Made by a program: the position numbers and the translations under genes
Source: Haemonchus contortus
Lineage: Eukaryota; Nematoda; Chromadorea; Rhabditida; Trichostrongylidae
Length of the DNA: 64,000 bases
Direction: 5' to 3'
NCBI GenBank assembly: GCA_000469685.2
Contig: LS997567.1
Location: 22,155,758-22,219,757, forward strand
The notes under the pieces: generated by a model
What the model saw: the letters and a program-made list of their open reading frames with translations, nothing else
What the model was told of the DNA's origin: nothing
The model's database searches: none
In this document: one piece after another, positions 1 through 10,220 of the stretch
Layout of the letters: every line of letters starts with the position of its first letter
Numbering within the stretch: position 1 is the first letter of the stretch

Positions 1-1651
1 TATGTATGGTATGTATGGTATGTATGGTATGTATGGTATGTATGGTATGTATGGTATGTATGGTATGTATGGTATGTATGGTATGTATGGTATGTATGGT
101 ATGTATGGTATGTATGGTATGTATGGTATGTATGGTATGTATGGTATGTATGGTATGTATGGTATGTATGGTATGTATGGTATGTATGGTATGTATGGTA
201 TGTATGGTATGTATGGTATGTATGTATGTATGGTATGTATGGTATGTATGGTATGTATGGTATGTATGGTATGTATGGTATGTATGGTATGTATGGTATG
301 TATGGTATGTATGGAATGTATGGTATGTATGGTATGTATGGTATGTATGGTATGTATGGTATGTATGGTATGTATGGTATGTATGGTATGTATGGTATGT
401 ATGGTATGTATGGTATGTATGGTATGTATGGTATGTATGGTATGTATGGTATGTATGGTATGTATGGTATGTATGGTATGTATGGTATGTATGGTATGTA
501 TGGTATGTATGGTATGTATGGTATGTATGGTATGTATGGTATGTATGGTATGTATGGTATGTATGGTATGTATGGTATGTATGGGTATGTATGGTATGTA
601 TGGTATGTATGGTATGTATTGGTATGTATGGTATGTATGGTATGTATGGTATGTATGGTATGTATGGTATGTATGGTATGTATGGTATGTATGGTATGTA
701 TGGTATGTATGGTATGTATGGTATGTATGGTATGTATGGTATGTATGGTATGTATGGTATGTATGGTATGTATGGTATGTATGGTATGTATGGTATGTAT
801 GGTATGTATGGTATGTATGGTATGTATGGTATGTATGGTATGTATGGTATGTATGGTATGTATGGTATGTATGGTATGTATGGTATGTATGGTATGTATG
901 TATGTATGTATGTATGTGCGTATGTATGTATGTATGTATGTATGTATGTATGTATGTATGTATGTATGTATGTATGTATGTATGTATGTATGTATGTATG
1001 TATGTATGTATGTATGTATGTACGTATGTATGTATGTATGTATGTATGTATGTATGTATGTATGTATGTATGTATGTATGTATGTATGTATGTATGTATG
1101 TATGTATGTATGTATGTATGTATGTATGTATGTATGTATGTATGTATGTATGTATGTATGTATGTATGTATGTATGTATGTATGTATGTATGTATGTATG
1201 TATGTATGTATGTATGTATGTATGTATGTATGTATGGTATGTATGGTATGTATGGTATGTATGGTATGTATGGTATGTATGGTATGTATGGTATGTATGG
1301 TATGTATGGTATGTATGGTATGTATGGTATGTATGGTATGTATGGTATGTATGGTATGTATGGTATGTATGGTATGTATGGTATGTATGGTATGTATGGT
1401 ATGTATGGTATGTATGGTATGTATGGTATGTATGGTATGTATGGTATGTATGGTATGTATGGTATGTATGGTATGTATGGTATGTATGGTATGTATGGTA
1501 TGTATGGTATGTATGGTATGTATGGTATGTATGGTATGTATGGTATGTATGGTATGTATGGTATGTATGGTATGTATGGTATGTATGTATGTATGTATGT
1601 ATGTATGTATGTATGTATGTATGTATGTATGTATGTATGTATGTATGTATG
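1..1651. repeat. TATGTATGG / TATG tandem array
   Basis: A 9-bp unit (TATGTATGG) repeats from 1 to about 893 and from about 1237 to 1579. Pure TATG tetranucleotide blocks lie between (about 893-1236) and after (1580-1651). A few single-base variants occur, near 314, 583, 619, 917 and 1022. The array has no stops in several frames, so it gives long meaningless ORFs. It ends abruptly against gypsy coding sequence at about 1652 and is cut by the window edge at 1, so its full length is unknown. Confidence 0.97.
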
Positions 1652-2024
1652 GGAGGAGCATCTCCGTTTTCCACCTCGTGGGTTACCAAACTGGTCTGCG
1701 TTAATTCGCGATCTTCTACTGCGAACACGTCATTGTACTCTTCTACAATGCTCCACAACTCCGGCTCATCCGGAACCCCTTTGTCTCTGTTGTTCCTGAG
1801 GTATGCACTCAGCATACGTCTTCTTTCCATGGCTTGCAATTCGAGTTTCCCTAACATAAGCATATCTGCTGCCATCTCTCTCGCCATTGCCTTGGAATAC
1901 TCTGCATCATCCGACTCCCAGTCACCCACCTCCTGGTCGTTTTTCAGCACCAGAGGCTCTGATGATGTATTCCACACCGGCTCTTCGGCCATGCCAGTCT
2001 CACCGACTGTACATAGACCCGAGA
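1652..2024 (-). pseudogene. Ty3/gypsy pol linker between protease and RT (fragment)
   Basis: The minus strand continues the protease frame and reads a linker typical of Ty3/gypsy Pol just before reverse transcriptase. It includes EYNDVFAVEDRELTQTSLVT (about 1681-1740) and then a segment ending GDAPP at the array edge. In the family this stretch leads into the first RT motifs. Here RT is missing and the TATG array starts at that point, so the element is truncated in or by the microsatellite. The assignment rests on motif recognition by eye. Confidence 0.7.
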
Positions 2025-2815
2025 TTATCCACTCAGAGCTAGACTTGAACACTCGCTCACCAGCTTGTGTTTTTCCCTTGATTCTACCCACTTGAACTCA
2101 GCATGAGCTACGTAAACTCTTTTACATATTGTGATTTTACTTGCACCTTGGGCTTCTTGCGAAGGCTCCACCAACGCTTCCTCTGCCACTTCGCCCTTTC
2201 TACAACCGTCGCCTGATCGTCCGACTAACGTATAGTTCAGTGCATGTAATGCATTCGTGCCCAGAACCAGCATATGCCCTTTCTGCACTGACACATGCAT
2301 TCGCAAGTTTATCTCTGTCCCCGTGCCTTTCTTCAGAGGCGCTTCCACCACCTTCAGAAACATCATCCGATTTCCCGACACATCCAGAATCCTTTTACGC
2401 ATGTCTATCGGGCACTCTTGCAGCCGATGACCCTCCTCTTCGATCCTCTGCAGCACCTTTTGAGGCACAGTCAAAATTTCGGATCCCATGTCTAGCAATG
2501 CGGACCAAACGTTGCCAAAAATCACACATTTGTAACGGACTTCTTCCCAAACGGTGGCACTACAGTTGAAGGACATCGCTTCTCTAGGGTCCTGGGTGGC
2601 ATAGGCATGTGCTTCCCAATCATTCTCCTCTCGCTTGGTAGCTTTGCGCCCTAACACTCTGATGTTAGCCTTCTTCTTTCCACGCGCATTGCGTCCTCCT
2701 TCAGGCTTTCTTACGCGCTGGGCCCTTCCTTTTCCATAGCTTCCAAGAAGTAGTACGATTCTGGCCAGTGTACTATCTGCTCGTGTAGCTGTTGCGCCTT
2801 TGTTGTTCCTAGTGC
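2025..2815 (-). pseudogene. Ty3/gypsy aspartic protease region (Pol start)
   Basis: The minus-strand frame covers a retropepsin-like domain. ALLDMGSEILTVP (about 2480-2515) sits where the catalytic D-S/T-G motif belongs, with Met replacing Ser/Thr. MLVLGTNALHAL, about 90 residues later, matches the hydrophobic-Gly motif near the domain end. Retroviral-type proteases mature the polyprotein as dimers. The frame stays open upstream of 2657 through a Lys/Arg-rich linker to about 2815, overlapping the end of gag in another frame, so the start is probably a frameshift or a processing product. DMGS suggests an inactive or diverged enzyme. The domain is one exon-like block with no stop. Confidence 0.72.
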
Positions 2816-3046
2816 CTTCTCATCCAGCTCCGGATAAGACAAACTCCGGATAAGATGGCCGACAACCTTTCCAGCTCGCCACTGTCTGCGCCTCTGCCTT
2901 TTTCGGTCTTCTGAGTTTCCCTAAGGCTCTTATCCTCTCGGTCTTCTCCTCGACTCGATTGAATTTAGACCATGCAGCTACAATACCCCCGTAAGGCCCA
3001 TGCGTTACTTCCCTCGGAAGTGCCTCGTATAGTGCTTTAGCCTTAT
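2700..3046 (-). pseudogene. Ty3/gypsy gag, C-terminal part
   Basis: On the minus strand, gag-like sequence resumes at 3046 next to the LINE tail with ALYEALPREVTHGPYGG, then continues to a WSKFNRVEEKTERIRALG segment. This is the helical capsid-type region of nematode gypsy Gag. Around 2860 the best frame changes by one. The later part (QQLHEQIVHWPESYYFLEAM) ends in a stop at about 2710. Gag packages the element RNA in particles. This copy is broken by the frameshift and the LINE insertion and cannot make a full Gag. The upstream part lies at 6230-6477 and 8083-8936. Confidence 0.65.
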
Positions 3047-3205
3047 TTATTTATTTATTTATTTATTCAAAATACACACGAAGGTGCGCTACAGTAGCAA
3101 GCAAGAAAATGAAACCAGTTACAAATTTAAACAGCAGAAAAAGTCAAAAAAACGCACATTAAGAAAATCATACCCATAAGTGGATATTCTTTTGGCTATA
3201 CACGT

Positions 3206-3820
3206 CTAGAAATCTTGTATGCCTAACGACGCAAGAAGGTCTATCTTCCTCAATTTCTTTTTGAACGCATCGGTACTTCGCGCCTTTTGCAGGTCTAATG
3301 GTAACATTTGAAGCCATCTGGCTCCTCGGAAGAAAAGCGAATGAAACACACAGCCCTTATGATTACCGCTCAGTTTAGGGCATTGTAGTGATAGCGAAGT
3401 GGTACGACCTCTACACGGTCTGATTATCCAGTACTTGCTCGGACGTAGCTTGAGTTCACCTCTCAGCGTTTTAAAACAGAATACTATATCATTGAATACT
3501 CTTCTGTACAACAATGTTTTAAGATTGAAACGATGCAGGCGGTCATCGTAGGTCGGTAAAGATCGTGGGTATGTTGGGTCAGGAAAACATTTATACATTA
3601 ATATTCTCGTGAAAGTTTGCTGAACTTTCTCAATTTTTGCTTGAAGTTTCTTGGTATGAGGGTTCCATATCTGTGAACCGTACTCGAGTATGGGAACAAC
3701 GTATGCCTTATAGAGCCTTATCAAAATTGAAACATCGTTACATAGAACATTTCTAAAAATGGCGAAAAGTGTTGCGTATGCTTTTCGAACGATTACATCG
3801 ATGTGGTGAGAAAAGTCCAA
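3206..3820 (-). pseudogene. LINE #1 RT C-terminal domain
   Basis: This 204-residue minus-strand frame follows the RT with one frameshift between (about 3820-3950). It contains VVPILEYGSQIWNPHTKKLQ, the thumb/connection motif seen after RT in CR1/Jockey-type LINEs, and a basic tail ending near 3206. About 140 bp of 3' UTR separates its stop from the tail. It would belong to the ORF2 protein that nicks target DNA and primes reverse transcription. The frame is open and fairly well kept, which suggests a moderately young copy. Confidence 0.8.
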
Positions 3821-3908
3821 GTTGGAATTGATAAGAAACCCAAGGTCACGAACTTCATATGAAGTATTTAGTGAAATGTTGTCGACTATGTATGGTTCAA
3901 TTATGGCT

Positions 3909-5456
3909 TTACCTAAATGAAGTACAGATGTTTTCGTGAAGTTTACAGGTATTCCCCAAGCAGGTAGCCCAATCCATCATATTGCGAATAGACTGGGTCA
4001 AAGCTTGATGTATTTGACAATGATTATCATTGCTGTAAACACCATATACTTTAATGTCATCGGCATACATTTTTATTTTGATCGAAGGATGAGTGTATAG
4101 ATATGAAGGTAAGTCGTATGTGTACGCCACAAATAACAAGGGAGACAACACACCACCTTGTGGGACTCCGCTAGAGCAATGAAACCTCTGTGAAAAGCTG
4201 TTACCTACCCTGACGCACATATGCCTATCCTCCAAGTAAGACTGAATCCAGCTAAGAATGTTGCATTCAATCCCTAACTGTTGAAGTTTGAGAAGTAACT
4301 TTTCATGACTCACTTTATCGAAAGCCTTTGTCAAATCGAAGTAGATGATATCTACACCCTTCCCCTCATTCATAGCAAGATTCCAATCAAATACGCAATC
4401 TGCCATAAGTGTAACTGTGGAAGCACTGCTAATGAAACCATGTTGTTCCATAGGTATAAGTTTGTTTTTCATTAGATTCGATGCAATTTTATCACGTAAG
4501 ATTCTTTCCAGGACTTTAACTGGTGGCGCGGTAATACTTATAGGTCGGAAAGAGGAAACTAGTTTCGGTTCAGGTATTTTGGGTATAGCTGTGATGACAG
4601 ATTCCTTCCAGCAGGACGGGACCTCACTATACATCAGCGATACGTTAAGTATCATACATATAGGTTCACTCAGCGAGGTGGCGCAGTTCTTGTAAACAAT
4701 TTGAGGAATACCGTCGTAAGGTACCGAAGTAGAACAGTTCAGCGATTTCAATACTCTACGCACTTCTTGAGAAGTTATCACGCAGTGAATGACAGAACTC
4801 GAGCACGTACAGCGCATAGGAGCCACTGCAGAGTTGGCATCCGATTTTGGGGTGAAAACAGAAGAAAAGAACTGCGCAAGGGCTTCTGCTTTTTGAGGAT
4901 CAGCCAAAAACTTTCTGCCATTTTCATCTTGAAGTAAAGGTATATATGGACGTGGTTTAATCTTATACTTGATCAATGCAAAAAGAGCTTTCTTTCGAGA
5001 GTTATCAGTGGCTCGCTTTTCTTTATAGGCTAAAAATCTCCTCAGATGATGATCAAGCTCCTGGCAAACTTTTTTGTACTGAAAAATCAGTAGCGGATAA
5101 TCCTGTAACCTATCATAGAGCCGAGATTTTTGAGCTAATAAATTTTTGATATGTTTCGGATATCGTATTACTGGGACCGTCATGGACTGAAAAGGTACAT
5201 ACTCAGCTAAACCTGCATAGACAATGCGACAAAACCTTTTGTAAATGTCATCAACAGAATTGTAGCCATCAAAAGCGCCCCACCAATCAATAGAAGAAAA
5301 ATATTTCGACAACGCAGAGTAATCTGCTTTGTGAAAATTCGGTAGTGGAAGTATGCTTGGTGAAGGCGAAGAAATAAGGACTTCAAATACTATTATACTG
5401 TGATCGGATGCTGCAAAAGGCGGAATCACCGAGGACGTTCTTAACAATAGGAGCAT
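3909..5456 (-). pseudogene. LINE #1 reverse transcriptase
   Basis: A 515-residue minus-strand frame covers the linker and RT domain. Visible RT motifs are DGIPQIVYKN (about residue 245), SFRPISITAPPVKVLERILR, QHGFISSASTVTLM, YFDLTKAFDKVSHEKL, GVPQGGVLSPLLF and the catalytic YADD (about residue 465). The order and spacing fit CR1/Jockey-group LINEs, which use target-primed reverse transcription. Catalytic residues appear intact, but the frame is cut off from the endonuclease (frameshift near 5400-5460) and from its C-terminus (frameshift near 3950), so this copy is not functional as it stands. Confidence 0.88.
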
Positions 5457-6029
5457 TTGATAAGATTATGTCCAGAATAGACTTTCCACGTGTGGGCATT
5501 TTTACATGTTGAATTAAGCCACAGCATTTAAAGAATTCCAGAAACCTATTAGCGGCCCGAATTCTTAGCTCTGCCTCTCCTCCAATCAATATCAGCGTTA
5601 AGGTCTCCCAAAACAATTAAGTGCTTGTTAAAACTACAAAGATCAAACAAAGCATCAAATAAGTCTACTGTCATCTTCTGTAGAGCAATTAGGTGGGCGA
5701 TAGATCAGTAATATCCTAAACATCGCACTGGAAGACCTATCAAATCCATCAAGGCAGAGAAGTTCAGAGTTGAGAAGGCTTGGGGTGGTAACATTGGCTA
5801 AGATGAAAAAATTTCTAGCTATACAACAAACTCCTCCCCCTTTCTTATCTTTACGATCAAAACGAAAAATGATGTAGGGGCGATTTCCAAGGAGTTCAGA
5901 GCTAGATATTTTCGATGATAGCCATGTCTCTGTGATAAAAACAAGGTCTGGGGTATGCGTGTCTAAAAAGAATTGTAAATGGTGTATCTTATTAACCAAA
6001 CTCCTTGCATTAAATAGAAAACATCTCAT
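5383..6029 (-). pseudogene. LINE #1 AP-type endonuclease
   Basis: Two minus-strand frames (5655-6029 and 5383-5616) make up an apurinic-like endonuclease. It starts MRCFLFNARSLVNKIHHLQF, followed by DLVFITETWLSS (the catalytic E-T-W motif), then KKGGGVCCIAR and ILLIYRPPN, all usual for LINE EN domains. The second frame holds the region before the SDH motif. A frameshift at about 5640 separates them. The domain nicks genomic DNA at the target. The N-terminus is close to complete. Confidence 0.8.
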
Positions 6030-6052
6030 ACCAAGGAGTGGACCGTGACAAC

Positions 6053-6229
6053 TCAGGCGTTTCCCGATCCCCGTATTTTATGGAGCTCGTCAACGCGTCT
6101 GATTTCGCCACGGTAAACCACCCAAATGCGTTCCTTTGATTGTTTGTTACGCGCCCTACATTCCTCTCTCAACTCGAACTCGTGCTTGCGCTCTGCTGCA
6201 GTCATACTTCTACGTATGTATATATTAAG
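6053..6229 (-). pseudogene. LINE #1 ORF1 C-terminal fragment
   Basis: From the 5' truncation at 6229, the minus strand reads a basic, charged segment (RRSMTAAERKHEFELREECR ... VYRGEIRRV) that stops at about 6053, just before the endonuclease ORF. Position and composition fit the end of a LINE ORF1 (nucleic-acid-binding protein). The same open frame runs on past 6229, but that part is gypsy gag, so the apparent 91-residue protein is a chimera made by the insertion. No zinc knuckle is seen. Confidence 0.55.
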
Positions 6230-6477
6230 CTTATCACTCAACTTAGACTTCAACAGCGCTTTCAGCTCTTTCTGGGACCAACTATCTTCAGGATATTTTA
6301 ATTGGAACGATTCCAAAAAGTTTTCCAACGATTAGTTTCTATCTCTCCTAGTATATACTCACACTTCAGGCAAAGCTATGTACTTTGGGTAAGAAGTTAT
6401 GCCATTGTGACTGCATGCTGAGCTATCCCTACCACTACACTTACTCGATCTCGAACTTAAGTGGCTATCAATCTCAC
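6230..6477 (-). pseudogene. Ty3/gypsy gag, middle part
   Basis: The minus strand reads SEIDSHLSSRSSKCSGRDSS (from about 6477 down), then SYPKYIALPEV, a TGA, VYTRRDRN, a TAA, and then ENFLESFQLKYPEDSWSQKE and LLKSKLSDK to the LINE border. It resembles the capsid N-terminal region of gypsy Gag and links the upstream coiled-coil part (8083-8936) to the downstream part (2700-3046). Two in-frame stops show it is dead. Confidence 0.65.
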
Positions 6478-8085
6478 TTACAAGGGAAGGATACTAGGTC
6501 GCAGTGGCCATCTGAGATGAGATATATACGGCCGAATGTGTCTCCAGGTGAGTATCTCAAATCCGCTTTCCAAATCTGCTAAACGATTCTGGGGTCAGAG
6601 TTATGGGACCATTTCCTCTCCTGTGTTAAACGCCCCGAGATGCCTATATAAGCCAACCGAAAACAAGACCGAATGTGCGGCGATGGAGCAGTTGGTACGA
6701 TGGCGGACTCTCAGGATGGTCACGGAGGTTCGGATCCTTGATGCTTCTGCTCGTTTTGCATTTTGAAAAAACATCTCCCAAACGCTTGCAAAATGCTTTT
6801 ACGCTTCATATCCACCATCTATAGGGTTCCCTTACGTTTGACAAATGCTGTAAAGGATAATGGAAGTTTTCCTTTACCCCCATTTACCCCCACCCACCGA
6901 ATAGAGATGCAGTCCTATCCCAATCACTCGATGGGGTTGCGAAATTTATGGCAGCACCGTGCAGTTTCGACAGAGGGGAGAGCGGGAGAGCGGGGGGGGG
7001 GGTCGGATGACTCATCTGACCGTAATACTCGCTGTTAGAGCAATGCCCTCTGCTCCGCCAGAAATGAACCATTATGGGTACTATTCTACTATTACACCCC
7101 CAAAACCTCAAAATCTTGATTTTCGATGAAACTTCGCCTATAGGGGTAATCCGATGCCCTGATAATGAATATGACCTGTATTTTTGGCGTTGGCACCATT
7201 TGGAGCCAATTGGCGCCAATTTGGCGCCAATTGGAGTCAAATGGCGCCAGCGCCAAAAATGAATGTTATATTCGTCATCAGGACCTCAAATAACCCCTGA
7301 ACGCATGTTTTCAGCAATTTCGGTGAAAACACCTTTGGCGCCAAATTGGCGCCAATTGGCTCCAAATGGTGCCAACGCCAAAAATACAGGTCATATTCAT
7401 TATCAGGGCATCGGATTACCCCTATAGGCGAAGTTTCATCGAAAATCAAGATTTTGAGGTTTTGGGGGTGTAATAGTAGAATAGTACCCATAATGGTTCA
7501 TTGCAGAGGGCATTGCTCTAACAGCGAGTATTACGGTCAGATGAGTCATCCGACCTCCCCCCCCCCGCTCTCCCCTCTGTCGAAACTGCACGGTGCTGCC
7601 ATAAATTCATAAATTTCGCAACCCCTTCGAGTGATTGGGATAGGACTGCATCTCTATTCGGTGGGTGGGGGTAAATGGGGGTAAAGGAAAACTTCCATTA
7701 CATTATCCTTTACAGCATTTGTCAAACGTAAGGGAACCCTATAGATGGTGGATATGAAGCGTAAAAGCATTTTGCAAGCGTTTGGGAGATGTTTTTTCAA
7801 AATGCAAAACGAGCAGAAGCATCAAGGATCCGAACCTCCGTGACCATCCTGAGAGTCCGCCATCGTACCAACTGCTCCATCGCCGCACATTCGGTCTTGT
7901 TTTCGGTTGGCTTATATAGGCATCTCGGGGCGTTTAACACAGGAGAGGAAATGGTCCCATAACTCTGACCCCAGAATCGTTTAGCAGATTTGGAAAGCGG
8001 ATTTGAGATACTCACCTGGAGACACATTCGGCAGTAAACATCTCATCTCAGATGGCCACTGCGACCTAGTATCCTTCCCTTGTTA
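6478..8085. mobile_element. 1.6-kb palindromic (foldback) element with TTA target duplication
   Basis: The element spans 6481-8082 between TTA copies at 6478-6480 and 8083-8085. Its arms (about 6481-7230 and 7335-8082) are inverted copies around a loop of about 104 bp. The outer 76-codon stretches at 6536-6766 and 7797-8027 are identical, and a 12-bp indel lies near 7055/7500. Ends read CAAGGGAAGGATAC. The gypsy gag frame reads through a single TTA, confirming the duplication. A TWA duplication is known for PIF/Harbinger transposons, but no transposase is present and the family is unproven. Confidence 0.88.
6680..6742 (+). promoter_or_regulatory. tRNA-like polymerase III box pair in left palindrome arm
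   Basis: GATGGAGCAGTTGGTACGA (6682-6700) resembles a tRNA D-arm/A box, and GGTTCGGATCC (6727-6737) is a near-consensus B box/T-arm. The right arm has the mirror copy at about 7821-7883 on the minus strand. No full cloverleaf forms by eye, so this is a tRNA-derived head as in SINEs rather than a tRNA gene. Confidence 0.5.
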
Positions 8086-8936
8086 GTTCACTCATCATCA
8101 CTTGAAACGGCTTTGCACTCACCGTTCGACTCCAATGTCTTCCTCAAACACTGCCTGGAGCTGTTCTGCGTCAAGCGATGCAATGTCGGCCGCAACTCTC
8201 GCCCATTCTGCAAGACCATATCATCACCACTCCATGCATTTCTTAACCTCATCAGACCGTCCAAATCGTACTTGGGTCTGATCTGACACGACGTACCTGG
8301 GATTGCTTCATCAGTCGCTGACTATACTTTTTTCAATGCTGCCTGCTCTGCGCGCAAGTGCTCAATCTCTCTCTGTTTTTCCTCGAGTTGGCGCTGCAAC
8401 GACAGTATTTCGTGGTTCTTCCGTGACAAACTAGTTAATTTCCGTTTCAACTCACTACACTCTCGCACAAGGTCCTCCTTGGCCCACCCAGTGCACTTCT
8501 GCACCTCCTCGAGCACACTCGCTTTTTCTACGAGCTCTTCCACCACCTGCACAATCTCCACACGTGATCCGCAGCCCAAGGAAATCATGAGTTCACGCAC
8601 TCCCATGTTTTCCTCTCGCTTTTTGGCATACAGATCCTTCAGGCAGTCTAACTCTACTGCCTGTATCGCAGCTCTCGCCACTACTTCAAACTTATCTCTC
8701 TTTGCATCCCCACTTCGCCAATGCCGCGCTACCTCTGCTACCATTGCAATCTCTGCCTCTATCCATTTCTTATGTATTTGACCGCATACCTTGAGCTATT
8801 CTAACTCGGCATCTCTGACGCCACTCGCTCCTGCCATATCGACATCCATGGCGGTCCGGTGGACCTGCTCATCGCCTGCAGCCAAGGCGTTATTCAGGGT
8901 TCTTTCCGCATCCTCGGACGCTACCAACTCAGCCAT
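8083..8936 (-). pseudogene. Ty3/gypsy gag, N-terminal coiled-coil part
   Basis: The minus-strand frame starts at ATG 8934-8936 (MAELVASEDAERTLNNALAA), has one stop near 8795, then runs 8744-8322 through an acidic region and a clear coiled coil (LKRKLTSLSRKNHEILSLQR ... LEEKQREIEHLRAEQAAL). Beyond 8322 it continues after frameshifts as PGTSCQIRPKYDLDGLMRLR and RVAADIASLDAEQLQAVFEE down to the palindrome. Long coiled-coil Gag N-termini are typical of nematode gypsy elements. At least three lesions are visible. Confidence 0.65.
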
Positions 8937-9365
8937 TTCGCGGGGGTCAGTACGGTGTGGTGCCCAGTTTCCTCTTATTGCAGGAATCGATAGCCCCGCA
9001 CGCACCAAAAAAATTTGGGCAGGGGTTACCCTTAGGAAAAAGGGTGTACCGCTATCAAATCCTACAAAAAGTGGGAACCAGACACCACACCGGTCTCAGC
9101 CACTTGGATTTTTCCTCAGAAAAATCGTTGAACCGCTAGCAGTGCGCTACGCTAAAGCCACTCACGGCCACGTCAAGGAGCTTTGCCGTTGATGCGAAAC
9201 ACACGGGAAAAAGATAATCGCTAGACCTTCAAAAAGAATCCTTCACCAACCCCTGCGCCTTTCAAACGGCGGCTTGGCCCCCATATTAGGTTTCGGTAGA
9301 TTAAAAGAATTTAAAAGAAACCAAGAACGTTACGGCTACGAACCGTTCGAGCGAAAGCGCACTGC
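8937..9365 (-). other. Probable 5' leader/LTR of the gypsy element
   Basis: Upstream of the gag ATG, the minus strand has a short in-frame extension and TGG-starting stretches at 9007 and about 9088 that could be a primer site. I could not define LTR borders because no second LTR lies in the window. Nothing else is recognisable up to about 9365. Confidence 0.3.
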
Positions 9366-9489
9366 TTGGTGATAAAATTCTTTATCAAAAAGAGCAATCA
9401 ATCGAGAAATCCAATAGAACAATTAAAATCTTTTTTACTACAGCAAAAGACCTCATTCAAAACAATTGCTAATATATGTTTTGTACATC

Positions 9490-10220
9490 CTACTTACTAT
9501 AAAGCGCTTCGTTTGTCGTCTGTTGTCTGTCTGTCTGTCTGTCTGTCTGTATGTCTGTCTCGAATTTCCTTAGCCCCTTTAGATCTGCCTGGAGAGATCG
9601 GCTCAAGCGTGGGATGGGTGGGCCATGTCCCGAGAATTATGAAGCACACATCAGCTTGGCGGAGCCCCGCCCACAGTGAGCGTGGCGTGCATCAGAATGA
9701 GCCATTGAGAACCATGATTTCAAATTCAGTAACAAGACGGCTTCAAAACTAGGGTTTGAAGGTGGCTAGAGGTGTGCATTGGTAAGTTAGATCGAACTGA
9801 AGAGACACATCCCCGGTGGGCGGGGCGTTCTCCAAAAATGCAATGCTTTATGAAAACGTTTATAACTTGGTTTGAAGAAAGCCAACAGAGCAGGAAAAAG
9901 TTGATGTATAAGAAGCATTGTCGAAGGTGTCTCCAGCGTAGATGACGTCAGCGTAGGCCCGCCAACAATGGGCGGAGCGATCCTTGAAGCTCACATCCCT
10001 TCTTGCATTTATATACGAAAATTCAGAACTCCTGTCCCCATAGACCTAGAAAGTTCAAACTTGGTAGGAGTACGGGGGGCAGGATGGGAACACTTATGGT
10101 TGGTGGCAGGACCAGGCGAGCCGATATGTTGTGTATACAGAAGTGTTGCCTTGATAAATTATACATGTTTCAAAATCAAGTGTTATGTATACCATGCTAA
10201 TACTCCAGCCGAGACATTAA
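9490..10220 (+). repeat. TGTC-headed interspersed repeat copy
   Basis: A TATAAAGCGCTTCG-like start is followed by a short TGTC run (9523-9560), then GC-rich segments: CCCCGCCCACAGTGAGCG at about 9665, and a unit with 'ggtaggag ... gcaggatgggaacac' at about 10,062-10,092. The same units recur at 53,816-54,215 and near 59,600-59,690. The layout (short AT-rich end, TGTC microsatellite, unit repeats) resembles non-autonomous helentron-like elements. That class is inferred. Confidence 0.55.

Larger units (their letters stand above)
3047..6229 (-). mobile_element. LINE #1, CR1/Jockey-like non-LTR retrotransposon, 5'-truncated
   Basis: This is a minus-strand element with an AAATA-type 3' tail (plus-strand TTTATTTATTT at 3044-3066). 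It holds the end of an ORF1, an endonuclease, a reverse transcriptase and a C-terminal domain. A 5-bp target duplication CTTAT flanks it (3042-3046 and 6230-6234). Removing the element and one CTTAT rejoins the gypsy gag frame across the site (LSDK | AKAL), which fixes both borders. The element is 3.18 kb, too short for a full two-ORF LINE, and carries several frameshifts. Confidence 0.85.

Noticed and set aside
2..1799. Open frames of 490-700 codons rich in MYG, MVC and WYV
   Set aside because: Pure translation of the TATGTATGG/TATG array; all three frames are open and the composition is a direct result of the repeat.
6680..6742. Functional tRNA gene
   Set aside because: A- and B-box-like sequences exist but no acceptor or anticodon stem forms; better seen as a tRNA-derived promoter head.
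6536..8027. Identical 76-residue proteins on opposite strands
   Set aside because: They are mirror images in the palindrome arms; equality follows from the repeat and no domain is recognisable.
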